Shown piece after piece: positions 11,711-24,224 of a DNA stretch of 64,000 nucleotides (the stretch's first letter is position 1; every line of letters starts with the position of its first letter). The stretch is from Schistocephalus solidus (taxonomy: Eukaryota > Platyhelminthes > Cestoda > Diphyllobothriidea > Diphyllobothriidae): NCBI GenBank assembly GCA_017591395.1, contig WEDG01003419.1, positions 1-64,000 on the forward strand, read 5' to 3'. The notes under the pieces were generated by a model. That model saw only the letters and a program-made list of their open reading frames with translations. It had not been told where the DNA came from and made no database searches. The position numbers and the translations under genes are program-made.

Positions 11711-12163
11711 GCAAATGCCATTCTCGCCAAGTAAATGTCATCTCCTGATTTTTTGCCCACAAAGCTTCCTCCCTTGACTTAAACGATGAGGAACTAACCA
11801 AGACAACATCAATAAAAGACTAAGGTCTTAGCTATGCAAATACTCTTGATTTATCTCCGCATGTTAAACAAATATCACCAGGCTACTAGGCTATGCGGAT
11901 TCATTTGTAAAATTTTCTTATCGACAATATAAAATGTAAGTTTTACCTCTCATGGATTATTGCTCTTCAACGCGTTTGGATAGAAGACTCCCAAATAATG
12001 TCAGCTTTTAAAAATCACACACGACTAAGATATCTCAGAATGCATAAACTTACAAACCAAAACGGTCCAGGAGACACAAGAAATTATGAAAATTGTATGA
12101 ACATTCCTAAATTTAAAAAGGCCTTCTGATCCAACTTCTATTCCATGAGATATGCCACAATAT
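11711..12163. repeat. right copy of about 455 bp direct repeat
   Basis: It matches 8458-8912. It begins directly at the truncated 5' end of the minus-strand LINE and runs without a break into the missing C-terminal end of the interrupted plus-strand LINE. Confidence 0.8.
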
Positions 12164-12270
12164 GGAATGCCCTGCCAAGTTCTATTAGAAATAGTCAAAC
12201 CTTACTAAAATTTAAGATAAAAATTAAACGCTATCTGTTTAATAATACTACACATATTTTTGAATAGTAA
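12164..12270 (+). mobile_element. C-terminal end of the interrupted LINE ORF2
   Basis: The frame reads IWNALPSSIRNSQTLLKFK and then IKRYLFNNTTHIFE and a stop at about 12268. This is a standard CR1-like ORF2 C-terminus and completes the fragment at 8048-8912. Confidence 0.7.
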
Positions 12271-12656
12271 AGTACCTTTTTCAAGTCAGTTCTTTAACAT
12301 GGAATTCGAGACGAAAGGGCTTTGATAACGCCAACTTCAGGAAACAACATTAACGCATATATATTTTGAGTTTCATTTTTATGCTGACTCTTCTTGATGA
12401 GCTGACTGCTATTATGAACATAGAAGTCAATCTACAAATCCAAACGTAATGGGCGATGACGGCGATGACTCCCACGAGAAGTTACTCTCGTCAATTTCTG
12501 AACCTCCTACGATTACCTGCAATGCACATCGAGAGGAAGACTTATCACCTTGTTTTTTGTTACACTCTCCGTGCACGAGCAAGCCATAACTGGTGGTCAC
12601 ATAACTGGTCACATTTATGCCTTCTCTTTGGCTTCACACGAAGCTCTCACTTTAAT
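12271..12656. other. no recognisable feature
   Basis: This probably includes 3' UTR of the preceding plus-strand LINE. No gene-like frame is supported. Confidence 0.4.
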
Positions 12657-14930
12657 GAGATATAAATAAATAAATTGAATATTTAGGGCCCAGAGAGCCC
12701 CGTCATTTCAAACTAAGCATCGCGGTTAAAATAAATACAAAGTGGATAATTCTTTCACTATGTGAGCAGCCATATTAACAGCAGAAATGAACAATATGGT
12801 ATGCATATCCGATTCAGAAAGATTTGCCATTTTTAAAACAATAGTCAACCATCTTTAAGAATAAACGGTGAACTAGAAAAGAAGCAGTAAAAAAAACTCC
12901 TACGGTTAAATCGGAGGCGGAGTTCAGCGAGCCGCCAATTTAAAAAAAATTAGGAGAAAAAACTGCTTCACTAAAAAATTAATAGCTAGATGCAATGGGA
13001 TAGTGCTGTGATGTTGCTGACAACGTATGAGGGTTTGGAACACTCCTTGTCGTGTAAGAGATAATATATCAGACAGAGCTACTGTTTGTAACCACCAGTG
13101 GAGGTGAGAAGGACGAACTCATCGTTGACACCAGGGTCAAAACGAAGAGGGGACAGTAGAGGTCATGAGATCATCATCGAGATGCGACCTTGCCGACTGC
13201 ATAGTCCACCAATCAAAAGTCAAAACCACCAGAACCCGCCTTGATCCTCAACAAGGTTGTCAAGAGTTTGCGATGCTAGTTTAAAAAGAGGGGGGCGAAA
13301 AAGTGAATTCAAAGATTGACTCTGCAGAGGATGATGGAAATATAATAAAAGACCAATATAATATCAAGGGAGCTGCCTCAAATACCAAGAGGACCATTTT
13401 CGAAATCCAAAAGTTGCGAGTTAGGGAATAAAACAGAAAATAAGGACTTTATATCTTCCTTAGTTAAATGTTTGCATAACTTTGTTTTGAAAATAGCTAG
13501 TGTGGAGGACAACCTAATTTTTCGTGGAAGATTATTCCAGATGAAAGCATATTTGGAGTTAAAAAAATGAGACCGGTTAATTTTGGAACTAAGGCGTGGT
13601 GAAATGATCATGGAGGAATTACGAGTGGCATATGGTCAATCTACCGGAGTGACAGCGTTAATACGTGGGAGATTTGGGCTAGAGTTAACGCGAAAATGGA
13701 AGCAGAGACCGGCTTCGAGTCTTCGAAACCACAGAAATTTAATGTTTGCTAACTGGCATCTATCCGTATAAGAGATACTGGATCCAGGAAGAGAAAATAG
13801 TCTTCGAGTAAAAACCCTCTGAACTTTTTCAATCTTACTGCGGTCAGAGGCGTTCAGCAGCCCAAAGAGGGGACAGCAGTATTCTAGAATAGGAAGAACA
13901 AACATGCGGTACAGGTCTAACTTTATTTCCGGAAGGAAGAAATTATGCGATATAAAACCACATATCTGTGCAGCCTTTGCAGAAATTCGATCTGCATGAG
14001 GCGATAATGCTAGCTTGTTCGTGTAACGTAGACCTAAGTCTTTTATGGTTGATCGTTCTCAAAGTGTAATATTTTAAAATACGAGGGTCCAGGAAGCTTA
14101 GCGGGGCCAAAACACATTAAACTACTCTTGGATGAAGAAAACTCAATCTGCCAAGTACAGCTTAAACGTGAGAGCGTAAGTAGATCAGTGTTGATTTTAT
14201 CCACGCAACTATTGGCACTGTCTTTAGAAAATGAATAAATGCACTTGAGATCGTCAGCGTAAAACAAAATTTTTGTGAATTTGTGAGTAAAGTTGAAATT
14301 TCGTTTTTTGTACAGAATAAAGAGAAGGGGACCTAGAACCGTGCCTTGAAAAACGCCACTCGTGATCGGTTGAGGCGTCGAGTAGCTTTTACCTTCTAAG
14401 ACCTTCTGGCTGCGGTAAGACAAGTAGGAACTAATGAAGTCAAGGAGAGGAGGCCAGATGCCAAGGGCTTCCAGTTTCACCAGAAGACTTCTGTGCGGTA
14501 CCTTGTAAAAGGCTTTGCTCAGGTCAAAGTAGATCACAACCACTGACTGCTGCTCATTACGAAGGGACGTAACGAGTTTGCGAAAAGCTAAATGACACAC
14601 TTCGCATGATCTCCCAGGTAGAAAACCATATTGCGAGTCACTTAAGAGCTTATTTTCTAAGCGAAAGTCGAGAATTTGATTAAAAATAATTTTTTCAAGA
14701 AGTTTTGATAGAGCCGGGGTTTTGTGAACGCCTCGATAATTATTTACGTCCGAACGAGATCCCGCCTTGAAGACAGGAAGAATAATAGATGTCTTCCATG
14801 AGTCAGGAAAGAATCCGTTTAAAAGATAAAATGAAGATCCATGGCTAAGCAATCGGGGAAAGCTCGGCACTCTCTTAATAACTGAGTTTGGAATACCGTT
14901 ATCCATTATCTGAAAAGGAGCTTTTTTCGA
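12657..14930 (-). mobile_element. CR1-like LINE, family F copy 1 (RT with intact YADD, 3' UTR, TAAA-type tail)
   Basis: On the minus strand, RT runs from 14906 to about 14043 (NGFFPDSWKTSIILPVFKAG, NNYRGVHKTPALSKLLEKII, SVVVIYFDLSKAFYKVPHRS, TSGVFQGTVLGPLLFILY). An intact YADD follows at 14250-14261, reading on into LKCIYSF. After a frame change, thumb and tail parts lie at 13905-13636 (FVLPILEYCCPLFG) and 13611-13378 (YAFIWNNLPRKIRLSS). The 3' UTR extends to 12657 and ends in an ATAAATAAATAAA-type tail as seen on the plus strand. It is 5'-truncated at about 14930. Relatives have D where this copy has Y in KAFYKV. Confidence 0.82.
12882..12968 (-). repeat. structured element in LINE 3' UTR (family F, copy 1)
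   Basis: Outer arms AAGCAGT (12882-12888) and ACTGCTT (12962-12968), middle arms ACTCCTA and TAGGAG, and an inner GGCGG / CCGCC pair (about 12916-12936) form a nested long hairpin. Confidence 0.65.
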
Positions 14931-15351
14931 AGTTAAATACTAAATTTTTAAATTTTTTCCGATAGCGTTTTCATTTTTATACATAATTTTATTATTTTTA
15001 AAGCATTTGCTTTAGAACTAATTTGCAAAACTCATTTTGTTTATCTCTGCCTGTTAGAAGTATATTTTTGCGTTTTTAAGATCATGTATGCTGTACGTTA
15101 TTCGAATGTGCAACAGGCCTGAAGCCTAGGCTTTGATCAAGCTTGATGAAAGGACTAGTATTAGTTGTTTCATAAAGCTAGATCAAACGTATTTAGCACT
15201 ATATTATCAAATACAAATATGAAGACTTTAGGACAGCATTGAAAGTTTTTAACCGTTGAACTTTTCTTGCTCCTTATCCATTTCCACCTTTTTAGCAATC
15301 GGTTCAACTAAGTCGTATTAGTCGGCAGACCCCAAACCGGAATCAACTGCG

Positions 15352-15753
15352 CTTGTATAAATAAATAAATAAATTGTATATTTAAGGCCCAGAGAGCCCC
15401 GTCATTTCAAACTTAGTATCGCGGTATAAATAAATGCAAAGTGGATAATTGCTGCTCTATGTGAGCAGCCATATTAACAGCAGAAATTAACAATATGGTA
15501 GGCATATCCGATTCAGAACGATTTGCCATTTTTAAAACAATAGACAACAATCTTAAACATAAACGGTGAACTAGAAAAGAAGCAGTAAAAAAACTCCTAA
15601 GGTTAAATCGGAGGCGGAGTTCAGCGAGCCGCCAATTTAAAAAAATATAGGAGAAAAATACTGCTTCACTAAAACATTAATAGCTAGATGCAATGGGATA
15701 GAGCTGTGATGATGCTGACAACGTATGAGGGTTCGGAACGCTCCTTGTCGGAA
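15352..15753 (-). mobile_element. LINE family F copy 2, 3' UTR fragment
   Basis: The sequence from the ATAAATAAATAAA tail through AAGGCCCAGAGAGCCCCGTC and the hairpin at 15580-15666 matches 12657-13045 and 18043-18450. Similarity stops at about 15753, so this is a severely 5'-truncated insertion of about 400 bp. Confidence 0.8.
15580..15666 (-). repeat. structured element in LINE 3' UTR (family F, copy 2)
   Basis: The same nested arms as at 12882-12968: AAGCAGT with ACTGCTT outside, and GGCGG with CCGCC inside. Confidence 0.65.
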
Positions 15754-17084
15754 CTCTCCTTTCCGGTCGATTCAGAAAAAGTTAGGAAGGCGACTTATAG
15801 GGACGTGGAAATAATTCGGTAGCCTTCTTCACGGGAGTATATCTGGACGTTGCGTGCTCTAAAGGATTCGTCATGCGATATAACACCACTGAATAGAAGG
15901 TAAACGATGCGATGGATGTAGGAAGTTATTTTAAAACAGAGACGTTTTATACGATAGAGACAGTGTATCTGGAATATTGGGGTTAAAGGTACAATATGAT
16001 ATAATAAGGGAAAAGGGGAAATGTATGAAATACGAGTCAGGTATACTGAACACGTTTATGAATGAAAAATATTACGAGGGGGACTTATCGGAAGTCGGCG
16101 GCGTGTCCAATTCCCCATCACGTGAGGTGTTATTCACCGTCTACAAAAACGGAAGTGGTCCTGTTAAAACAAAAATAGGTGGTTTTGGTTCCGGTCCGTT
16201 ACAGCTCACATCTGATTCGAAGTGTCTATGCCTTCGAATCGACCGCAGACGTTTCAACCTCTGTCGAATGAATACTCTAAAACGTAGATAACAGACTATT
16301 CTTGACCGTAACAACTCCTACCTAGACACATTCATCGCCATTCTGTATAGCTGTTTTATTTTCAAATTTGCTATTTCTAAACTTTGGAGGTCAGGTTTTT
16401 TACTTTAAACAAACTCCTCATTTCGAACACTGCTGTTTAAGCATTGAAATAAAAGAAAGCTAAAGTGGTAACGGAAAAGAGGAGTTCGTTTTAGGTTTTT
16501 TCCTGTGTTCCTAGGATTTGACGGCGACCAAAAAGTGCCCTATCAATAAACCTATTTATTAATTTTATTTCTTTAATCGATGCAAATATCCGAGGGCGCA
16601 GTGCTCAAAGTATTCCTTCGATCACCATCTGCTAAATGCAACACTTGACGCTCTGCTGACACAACATGTAATTGTTCCAACGAGAGCACGTGCAGAAAAA
16701 AAACATGTTGTTTATATCTCGTCTTCAATAAAGATTCTGACAGCATAGACGAGGAATGCTGCTTCTTCTACTTTGTCTACGTGATCGTGCAGAAATTTTG
16801 CGGGAGTACGTTATATATTCTTTACCATCTGCAAAAAAATGAAACAAGGCCCAATCTATGACGATGAGAATTTTGCCAAATGAGAGCTGAAGCATCACGA
16901 CTTGACTAAGATCTTCTCTTCTCCGGGAATGTCACTGAGGACGGGAATTTATTAAAGGAGGGTTTGTTGAATCTAATAAAATTTCAATGTCCATTATAAA
17001 ACAATAAGCATTTCCGACAAACCGCAGTGGCGAACACGAGATAAAAAAAGAGAGATTAACAGGATATTTAGATATAAGAATGTA
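15754..17084. other. no recognisable gene
   Basis: A 104-codon open frame at 15977-16291 has no motif I recognise and no neighbour to support it. The rest is AT-rich non-coding DNA. Confidence 0.4.
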
Positions 17085-18042
17085 TATTTGGTTAGCGCCA
17101 GCAAGACACAGTATAAAAATACAAGAGTAGCGAAATAGACCTCCATTTTCAAATAGAGGGTAGGAGAGAAAAATCTGCTTAGGTAGGTGGGTGAATATGC
17201 TAATACTGCAGTAGCATTTGAGAATAAGATATTAAATCGTCGATATTGTTCGTTTTTGATCACTTTGGCGCATGAAACAAAATCTTGCGAAAAGGCGTCA
17301 GTAAACTTGAGTCCTCAACATCTTAGGATCCAGAATGTAATTCCGATGATGGAAAGTATCCAAATAAATGACAGCATTTTAGACTGTGAACGTCCGAATT
17401 TGTACGTCCGAATTTACTTCATCTATTAAATGACTGTTGCTATAAGGAGACATCATGGTTCGTGCGGAATCGACGTAGAGAAAAAATAGTTTCAAGAGGA
17501 CCACTTTAATCCCCGATGGTCCTTTCTCCGAGTCATAGAGAAAGCTGCTTGTAAAAGATGAGGAAAAAACAAGGTAAATAGAAAAAATGTTAAGATTAAC
17601 GGGCAGTCCTCACTTAAATGTAAATAGACTAGTTAAGGACCATATTTCAATAGGCAAGTTATTACAAAGAAAGCTATTAAGAAGCAAAGAAAAGAGAGCG
17701 TTTACACGTGGAGGATGCAGGAGGAGGTATAATTAGTGCAGAATTTATAAGGTTATAAGGATGACTAACGGGGGTGATAACAGAAAGCTTGGGGTGATTT
17801 GAGCTATTTTTAAGTCGGAAAAGGACACAACAGCCTGCTTCTAGTCTCCTGAGCAAAAGAAATTTTAGCTTCGTCAGCTGGCATCTGGTTGAGTAGGAAG
17901 TAGTTGAAAGAGTTGGAAACGGGATATTTTTGTAAAATGTGTTTGGAGATTTTCAATTTTTGAATGACTAGAATTGTTCATTAAACCGAAGAAAGGACAG
18001 CAAAATTCAAGAATGGGAAGTACAAACATACGATAAATTTTT
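17085..18042 (-). mobile_element. copy-C-family LINE remnant, left part (3' UTR and C-terminal RT)
   Basis: It is similar to 8950-10060: a partial 3' UTR (one hairpin arm, TAGGAGAGAAAAATCTGCTT, survives at 17161-17180) and decayed C-terminal RT sequence around 17510-18035. It is cut at about 18042, where a family F element begins. The matching remainder resumes at about 18795. Confidence 0.7.
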
Positions 18043-18794
18043 CATAAATAAATAAATAAATAAATTGTTTATTTAAGGCCCAGAGGGCCCCATCATTACA
18101 AACTTAGTATCATGGTTTAAATAAATACAAAGTGGATAATTGCTGCATTATGTGAGCATCCATATGAACAGCAGAAATGAGTAGTATGGTAAACATATCC
18201 GATTCAAAAAGATTTGCCATTTATAAAACAAAAGTCAGCAATCGTCGGCATATACGGTGAACTCGAAAAGAAGCAGTGAAAAAAACTCCTAGGGTAAAAA
18301 TCGGAGGCGGAGTTCGGCGAGCCGCCAATTAAAAAAATAGGAGAAAAAAACTGCTTCACTAAAAAAATTAATAGCTAAATGCAATGGGATAGTATTGTGA
18401 TGTTGCTGACTGCGTATGAGGGTTCGGGACGCTCCTTGTCGGGTGAGAGGTAATATAGCAGTCAGAGCTACTGTTTATAAACACCAGTGGAGGTGAGAGA
18501 GGACGAACTCATCGTAGACAACATGGTCGAAACGAAGAGGGGACAGTAGAGGTCACGAGATCATCATCGAGATGCGACCTTACTGACTGTATAGTCCATC
18601 ACCAAAGAGGCGAAACCATCAGAACCCACTTCGATCATCAACAGATCCTGGAGACTATCGTCAGGGTTGCAAATTCGAAGGAAAGTATCAAGGTTGTCAA
18701 GAGTTGGCAATGCTAGTTTAAAAGGAGGGGAAGAAAAAGTGAATGCAAAGATTGACTCTGCAGAGGATGATGGAAAATATAATTAGATACCCAT
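18043..18794 (-). mobile_element. LINE family F copy 3, nested insertion (3' UTR only)
   Basis: The ATAAATAAATAAA tail, the AAGGCCCAGAGGGCCCC block and the hairpin (18271-18356) match family F copies 1 and 2. The fragment sits inside a copy-C-family element. A TTTCATA motif lies at both edges (near 18040 and 18796), consistent with a short target-site duplication. Confidence 0.75.
18271..18356 (-). repeat. structured element in LINE 3' UTR (family F, copy 3)
   Basis: Outer arms AAGCAGT (18271-18277) and ACTGCTT (18350-18356), with inner GGCGG / CCGCC, as in the other copies. Confidence 0.65.
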
Positions 18795-19570
18795 ATTTCA
18801 TATATCTTATTTCAGGAAGGTAGAAATTATAAGAAATAAAGACGCAAATATGAGCAGTTCTGGTCGTACTTCTATTGGCATGAGGCGAAAGATCAAATTT
18901 ATTGATGGAGGAACAATCAGTCAAAAGGGCAACCTTTATAAATAAGAGGCTGCGGCAGCCTTTCAGGCCCAAAACTCATAAAGCGACAATAAGAAGGTGA
19001 GAACTCCATTAGCCATGTGGAGCTCCGGGCCGAAAAAATGTATAAGTCCGAATAAATTTTTCTAGGCATGATTCGATCGTAAAGTTGGAGATGAAACAAA
19101 GGCATTTAACGTTTATCAGCATAAATAAAGATTGAGAATGTTTAAGTATCGATGAAATATCAATTATGTAAAGTAAGAACAACAAAGGACCTAAAATGGT
19201 ACCTTGAAGGACACAACTCACAATCGAGGTAGCACTTGAGAATGAGGACCCCAATAAAATTGCTTGTTTTCGATTAGCTAGGTATTACCTAATAAAGTCA
19301 GTAAGGTAATATGAAATCCTGTAGCCTATATTTAAGCTGGAAGTCGTTTATGAGGCACATTATCGAAAGCCTTACTAAGATCAAAATCGATAACTGCTAC
19401 GGATAGATTCTCATTACGAAGAGAGGTTAGTAGATTTAGAAAAGACATGTGGCAGGTTTCACAAGAGTGGTCTGGTAATAAGACATGTTGGTAGGCGTTA
19501 AGAATTTGATTTATTATGCAAAATCCGTGATTTGTTTTGCAAATAGTTTTTATTTGAGTTTTCATGTTTC
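18795..19570 (-). pseudogene. copy-C-family LINE remnant, right part (RT)
   Basis: On the minus strand the fingers and palm lie at 19540-19330 (LLPDHSCETCHMSFLNLLTS, VIDFDLSKAFDNVPHKRLPA). VLQGTILGPLLFLLYIIDIS lies at 19254-19130 and thumb parts at 18972-18800. The catalytic YADD region is unreadable (LFMLINVKC), and many frameshifts are present. It continues the element interrupted at 18042. Confidence 0.75.
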
Positions 19571-20462
19571 TGTCTCTCAATGGTCCCACTGGTGACCAAG
19601 TGAACAAGCGAGTCGAGACGTCTGCATTCCTGAAAGGAAAAAAACAGATATGTTACCATCGAAAATGTTACCAAGTATAAATAAATCAGATTCAATCTTC
19701 ATCATGAAGGCATTGCAGTTCTGTAAAGCGGACAGTTCCATCTGTTTATCTTTAACTATGGTTTGCATATTTAGTCAATGGTGAGAATACTAGGTGTTTC
19801 CAAGCAATGCTTGGGTCCCGAGGCAGGTCGCTTACGACGAGTTGAGATTTTTGGTTATATGTTTAGTCGAAAATATGAGCACAATCTTCGCAGGATACGC
19901 AGGGTAAATATGCTGCTATGGTTGATAGGTTGGCAGTAAAAATGGTTAGCGCAAACAACGTATTGTTGGAAATCAATAATGTTTTTAAAATGTAAAATTA
20001 AATTCCATGTTCACGCTTTATAATAATAATTTTGTACGCGAATTTATAAGGCTATGTCGAGTGAATCAGTGTGAAGTTGAACATTTGCACATATTGTAAG
20101 ATACAAAAAAACAGGTATATGTAGTTGTTTAAAGGTTAAAAATACAAAAATGTATCATCTTTTTAGCCAATTAACATAGCAAGAAACGAAGAAATCACTT
20201 CAAAGTTGATAATGAGAAATGAGGCTATGTCGGGTGAATACTATGAGACATAGATTTCCACTCATTGTTAACAGCAAACACCACAGGTATGAGCAGTTGA
20301 TAAATGGTTAGAAGAGCAAAACCTTTACCAAATATTAAGCCAATAAAGTCAGCAAGAAACGAAGAGATGCTTTCAAGATTTAAGATTTCACTTATCTTTC
20401 GAAAATCAAATCACGCGCCTTGACCTTGACCTTGTACGCTATTAATTGGGCATGTAAACATT
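19571..20462. other. no recognisable feature
   Basis: AT-rich sequence with no supported frame or motif. Confidence 0.4.
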
Positions 20463-20880
20463 TTGATGAAGACTGGTTTTCTTAACTCTTTGGTACGTTT
20501 GAAAGGTAACATCTTAAGAGTTCAAGATGAACTGCCATATGTGATCCGTCTAAATAACCTAAAGCTCTATCCTCTGAGTTATAGGCAGTTGCACGGAGAC
20601 TTGATAAAACCGTCCTTATTGTGCGTGGCGTGGATTGCGCACTCCTGTTTGATGACGGCTTCAAACTTGCCACTACAACTTTTGTCCGAGGGCATGCATT
20701 CAAACTACCTGTGCCCAAAGGGAAAGATTTGAGGCGAGGCAGTATTTTTCACCAACCGTATCATGGAACCGTGAAATAACCTACCTGCGGTGATTATAAT
20801 ATCCCACTCTGTGGATATATTCAAACACCTGCTTGACATATATATGTTGCAGCAGGTCGAGGGCTATGCAACTAATTAAC
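20463..20880 (+). pseudogene. degenerate LINE ORF2 C-terminal remnant
   Basis: The frame at 20463-20732 contains DELPYVIRLNNLKLYPLSYR followed by QLHGDLIK, which is the LSYRxxxGDLI motif found near the C-terminus of CR1-like ORF2 proteins (compare LNYRQIRGDLIQTYRI near 7575). The text after it is frameshifted but ends with a typical short tail near 20880. Confidence 0.55.
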
Positions 20881-23548
20881 ATTAAAAATATCAGTTTACT
20901 ACGTAACTCTTACTACATTCATTTGACTGAAACTTCTCAACATTGCTTCGAATTCCTGTGATTTTAAATTGAGAAATGAGGAGTTCAAAGAATGAAACTT
21001 CAATCCCTCAAAGACACTGAACTAAAGTGAAATTTTACCATACACTCTGCTGTGCACAAAGCAATGCGCACTTCGTGCGCAAAGTTTTCCAGCGATCAGT
21101 TAGATCCATTAAGGATGGTGAACTGTGTTCCGACGTCTACAGGGACCAACTGCTCTGCTGCTGATAAAGTGGTGAATAACACCGAAATTCAGGCTCACAT
21201 AATAAAGGATACGTTTATAATAGCATTTTTCATCCTCGTAATTTGGCACTAAAGATTCTCGTAATCTAGTGATTGTGCCCATGAACTTATACGGCATTTT
21301 CCCGCTAACTTATATTAATTTGTCCTTATTTTATTTCGTTTATATCTTTTGCTTATTGTTTGCTTTCATACTCTTTTTTATATGATTTCCCTTTTAATTG
21401 TCCACAATAAGCTAATGCAGGTGTTGAACTTACTTGTCACCTGTTTGATAATTGACTACGTACACTGCATAACGTCTGGTTTGTAAAAATGCTAGCTTTC
21501 AGAGAAAGGTTTTAACATTTTAACAGGTAACGTTTTTTGAATGAATTTTTTTAGATACCCAACATAGAAATTGGAAGCAATTAATTGGGAGAGCTAGTAT
21601 TGTCAAAGCCATGATATCACTAGGTCATATAAGTTTCCGTATTTAAGAAGTAAGGATACTTCTCTAAGTGTAAACTGTGGCGTATTGAAATAATAAGCCC
21701 CAAAAAATAGCCCGCGTTACTAAGTTTACAAGCGAATTCGGTCAATCCACCTCGCGTTTGTTTGAATCATTTTTTCTTTTTACACCGCGCCCTCTACGAT
21801 AGGATTGGTGATCACATCTCCCTCGCCCGCTATGAGGTACTGGTTGTTCTTATGTCGCCAGTTTACTGAAAAATAAAGACATTCAACTGTAGGCATAGTG
21901 CAAAGACTACAGCGTCCTTTGGAATTTATTGTGCTGATGTCAATAGTTATAGTAAATGTGGACTGGGGAGATTGATGACAGCGATCAATTCAATCCGCCG
22001 GCCAACTTAATGCAGCGCACGCTGCGATTTGCCAGCTTGATGGATAAATGATTGCCTGAAGCTGGGTTGATCCAATGATTTCCCTCTTAGACAGGGAACC
22101 TTTTTTGGTTAATTTGCGGTGTGCAGGTGTATCAAGCAACACAGTCATTTTACCGGTCGTCTTTTTGACTGCATGAAGTTGTGTCGAGTCGAACTAAAGT
22201 AAACAATCGTGCAGCCGTTTCCATTGATAATATGCTACTCCTAACTCCTGAAAGGACCTGAAGTGGCTGCAATCCATGTTTCTTACTAAGCGTTGGGTCA
22301 TATTTTATTCGTAAAATTTAGCCCCATGGTTTATTCGTCAATTGGCGTATCTTAACAAACCAAGTATATTATTCCCTCCTGACGCACTGTTCTTTGTTCC
22401 AACTCGCAACCAAACTGTCTACTCTTTCTTAACTACCTTAGCCATATTTTTTGCACAATCAGCTTCAGTTGATCTATGACTAGAGCATCATTAGCTTTAA
22501 GTTTTGGCTGGTTTTTCGCGTTGAAACACTCCCCTACTGAATTTTTCATATGAATTAGAGTCAAATAGTGCCGCGCCTGAATGTGCCACTTGTCGTAACC
22601 TTTGATTATCGGGTGTTTGCTTATGCGTTTCTTTGGATGTAGACCCGCAAGCTTCGTAGCCTGATATCAAAGTAACTATTATTTATGTACGCTAGTCCAG
22701 GCTGGTGTAAGTCAGTCTTATAGTTGGGTCCAGGTTTAAGTCGTGTTCTGTCTGAAAACTAACAAAAAATTTGGTGTAGGAGTAAGCCACTCCGAATGGA
22801 ATTCGTCACCAATGTGTAAAACCTTCGAATAGGTACTTCGCTTACAATGCATTTCGTTACCTGCTGTAAGATGCAAACAATATTATTCATCAAACTGTCA
22901 ATCGCTTTTGCCCAATTATCTGCATATTATCCTCCATGGACCCGTGTTACTGTGAATCATTCGCTGTTAGTCTTTTAGATACTAGTGCCCACCTCTCAAG
23001 AGTGCAAATGGTTTACTTATGAAATAACTTCTGAAGTGATAGATTCCCACAAAGTTTACCTTGCCGAATTTTATATTAACATCGTGCTCCAGTGCCATGT
23101 TTACTCCAGGGCAATCTGTTATGATATCGGATAAGATGATTAACATCCGTAAAACTCGCTCAAACCCTCCACCATATCATTATTTTTTTATAGACTGACC
23201 AATCCATGCTACGGTCTGCCCCAGGACAGATTCCGGCTACTCTAAATAGTTGCTTGTGTGTGGTTTGCGCACATCTTATGGTCAAAAATAGTTAGGCGCC
23301 ACGTTGGGTCACAGTAAAATAATCACCTCATGGTACTGGGCACTTTGCGTGGTTATCAGTTCATAGAAGTGACTACCTTTATGTGCGCCATGCAACCTTC
23401 TTACCTCTTGCACGCTTGCGCGGTATCTTATGTCCAATAATTGTAGTACCACAAATCATCTTCGTTGGGTTATTCACTGTCGTTTTAAATATTTTTCCAA
23501 CTGCTATCCGTTTGATCCCATGTTTCTAAAACAGTCGTTCCCTTGCAG
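20881..23548. other. upstream non-coding DNA, probably intron of the EP400-like gene
   Basis: No exon-like frame or recognisable mobile element was found over 2.7 kb. The first assembled exon begins at 23549 with a codon already in progress (phase 1), so at least one coding exon lies upstream, and this stretch is probably intronic. Confidence 0.45.
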
Positions 23549-24224
23549 AACCTTCGAGTTTCCAACTGGCTGACAAGGCAATGAAGATGGTTTCAAAGCG
23601 GCGTACTATAAAAGCTGGGACTGCTAACCAGAAATTAGAAAACACCTCTCCACCAGTCACACAAAAGGAACCTTTACAATCTATTGTGAACCCTTCGAAT
23701 TCAACGATTCGGGAATTGGAACTATTAGATTTGGAGTCGTCCTTGCTTTCGTCTTCTAATCTGCCTGTTTTGACTATAAAACCAGATGAACTTCCAGGTG
23801 GCGCAAACGGACCGTTGAATCGATTGCAAGTATCTTCGACTCAGAAAAACCCATGGATCCATCTTATTCCACACTCTGGCGCCCTAAAAAATAACCAAAA
23901 GAACGTAGTATATAATTATTTGTACATACCACATAAGAGAAGACGATCTGAGATTGCCAGTCCAATTCAATCCGCAGACGTTGAGGTTGCATGCGACCGC
24001 AATGATCTAAGGACAGAGATAGCGCAGGAAGCCAAGAGGGAAGCTTCAGTCCTACAGCAAATCTCAAAATTGGCAAAACAGGGCCTATGGTCTGCCACTC
24101 GACTTCCGAAGGTAATGGAACCTCATCGAGGCAGAGTTCACTGGGATTTTTGTTGGACGAGGCACGTTGGATGGCTACGGATTTCTCTGAAGAACGCAAG
24201 TGGAAGAAGCAAACAGCTAGAAAG
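23549..24224 (+). CDS. EP400: EP400-like exon: N-terminal region and start of HSA domain
   Basis: The acceptor is CCCTTGCAG before 23549, and the exon opens at codon position 2. The first 170 codons or so are Ser/Lys-rich and unrecognised. The HSA domain starts at GLWSATRLPKVMEPHRGRVH (about 24078-24140). The HSA domain binds actin and actin-related proteins in remodelling complexes. After HWDF the frame breaks in a run of five T (24147-24151); LLDEARWMATDFSEERKWKK continues one frame back, as if one T were missing. The exon ends after TARK at 24224 with a GC donor (AAG|GCATGT) in phase 0. This joins directly to the next exon, whose residues continue the HSA helix. Confidence 0.82.

Noticed and set aside
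1..20880. CRISPR or other regular array
   Set aside because: Repeats here are LINE copies and 3' UTRs with irregular spacing.
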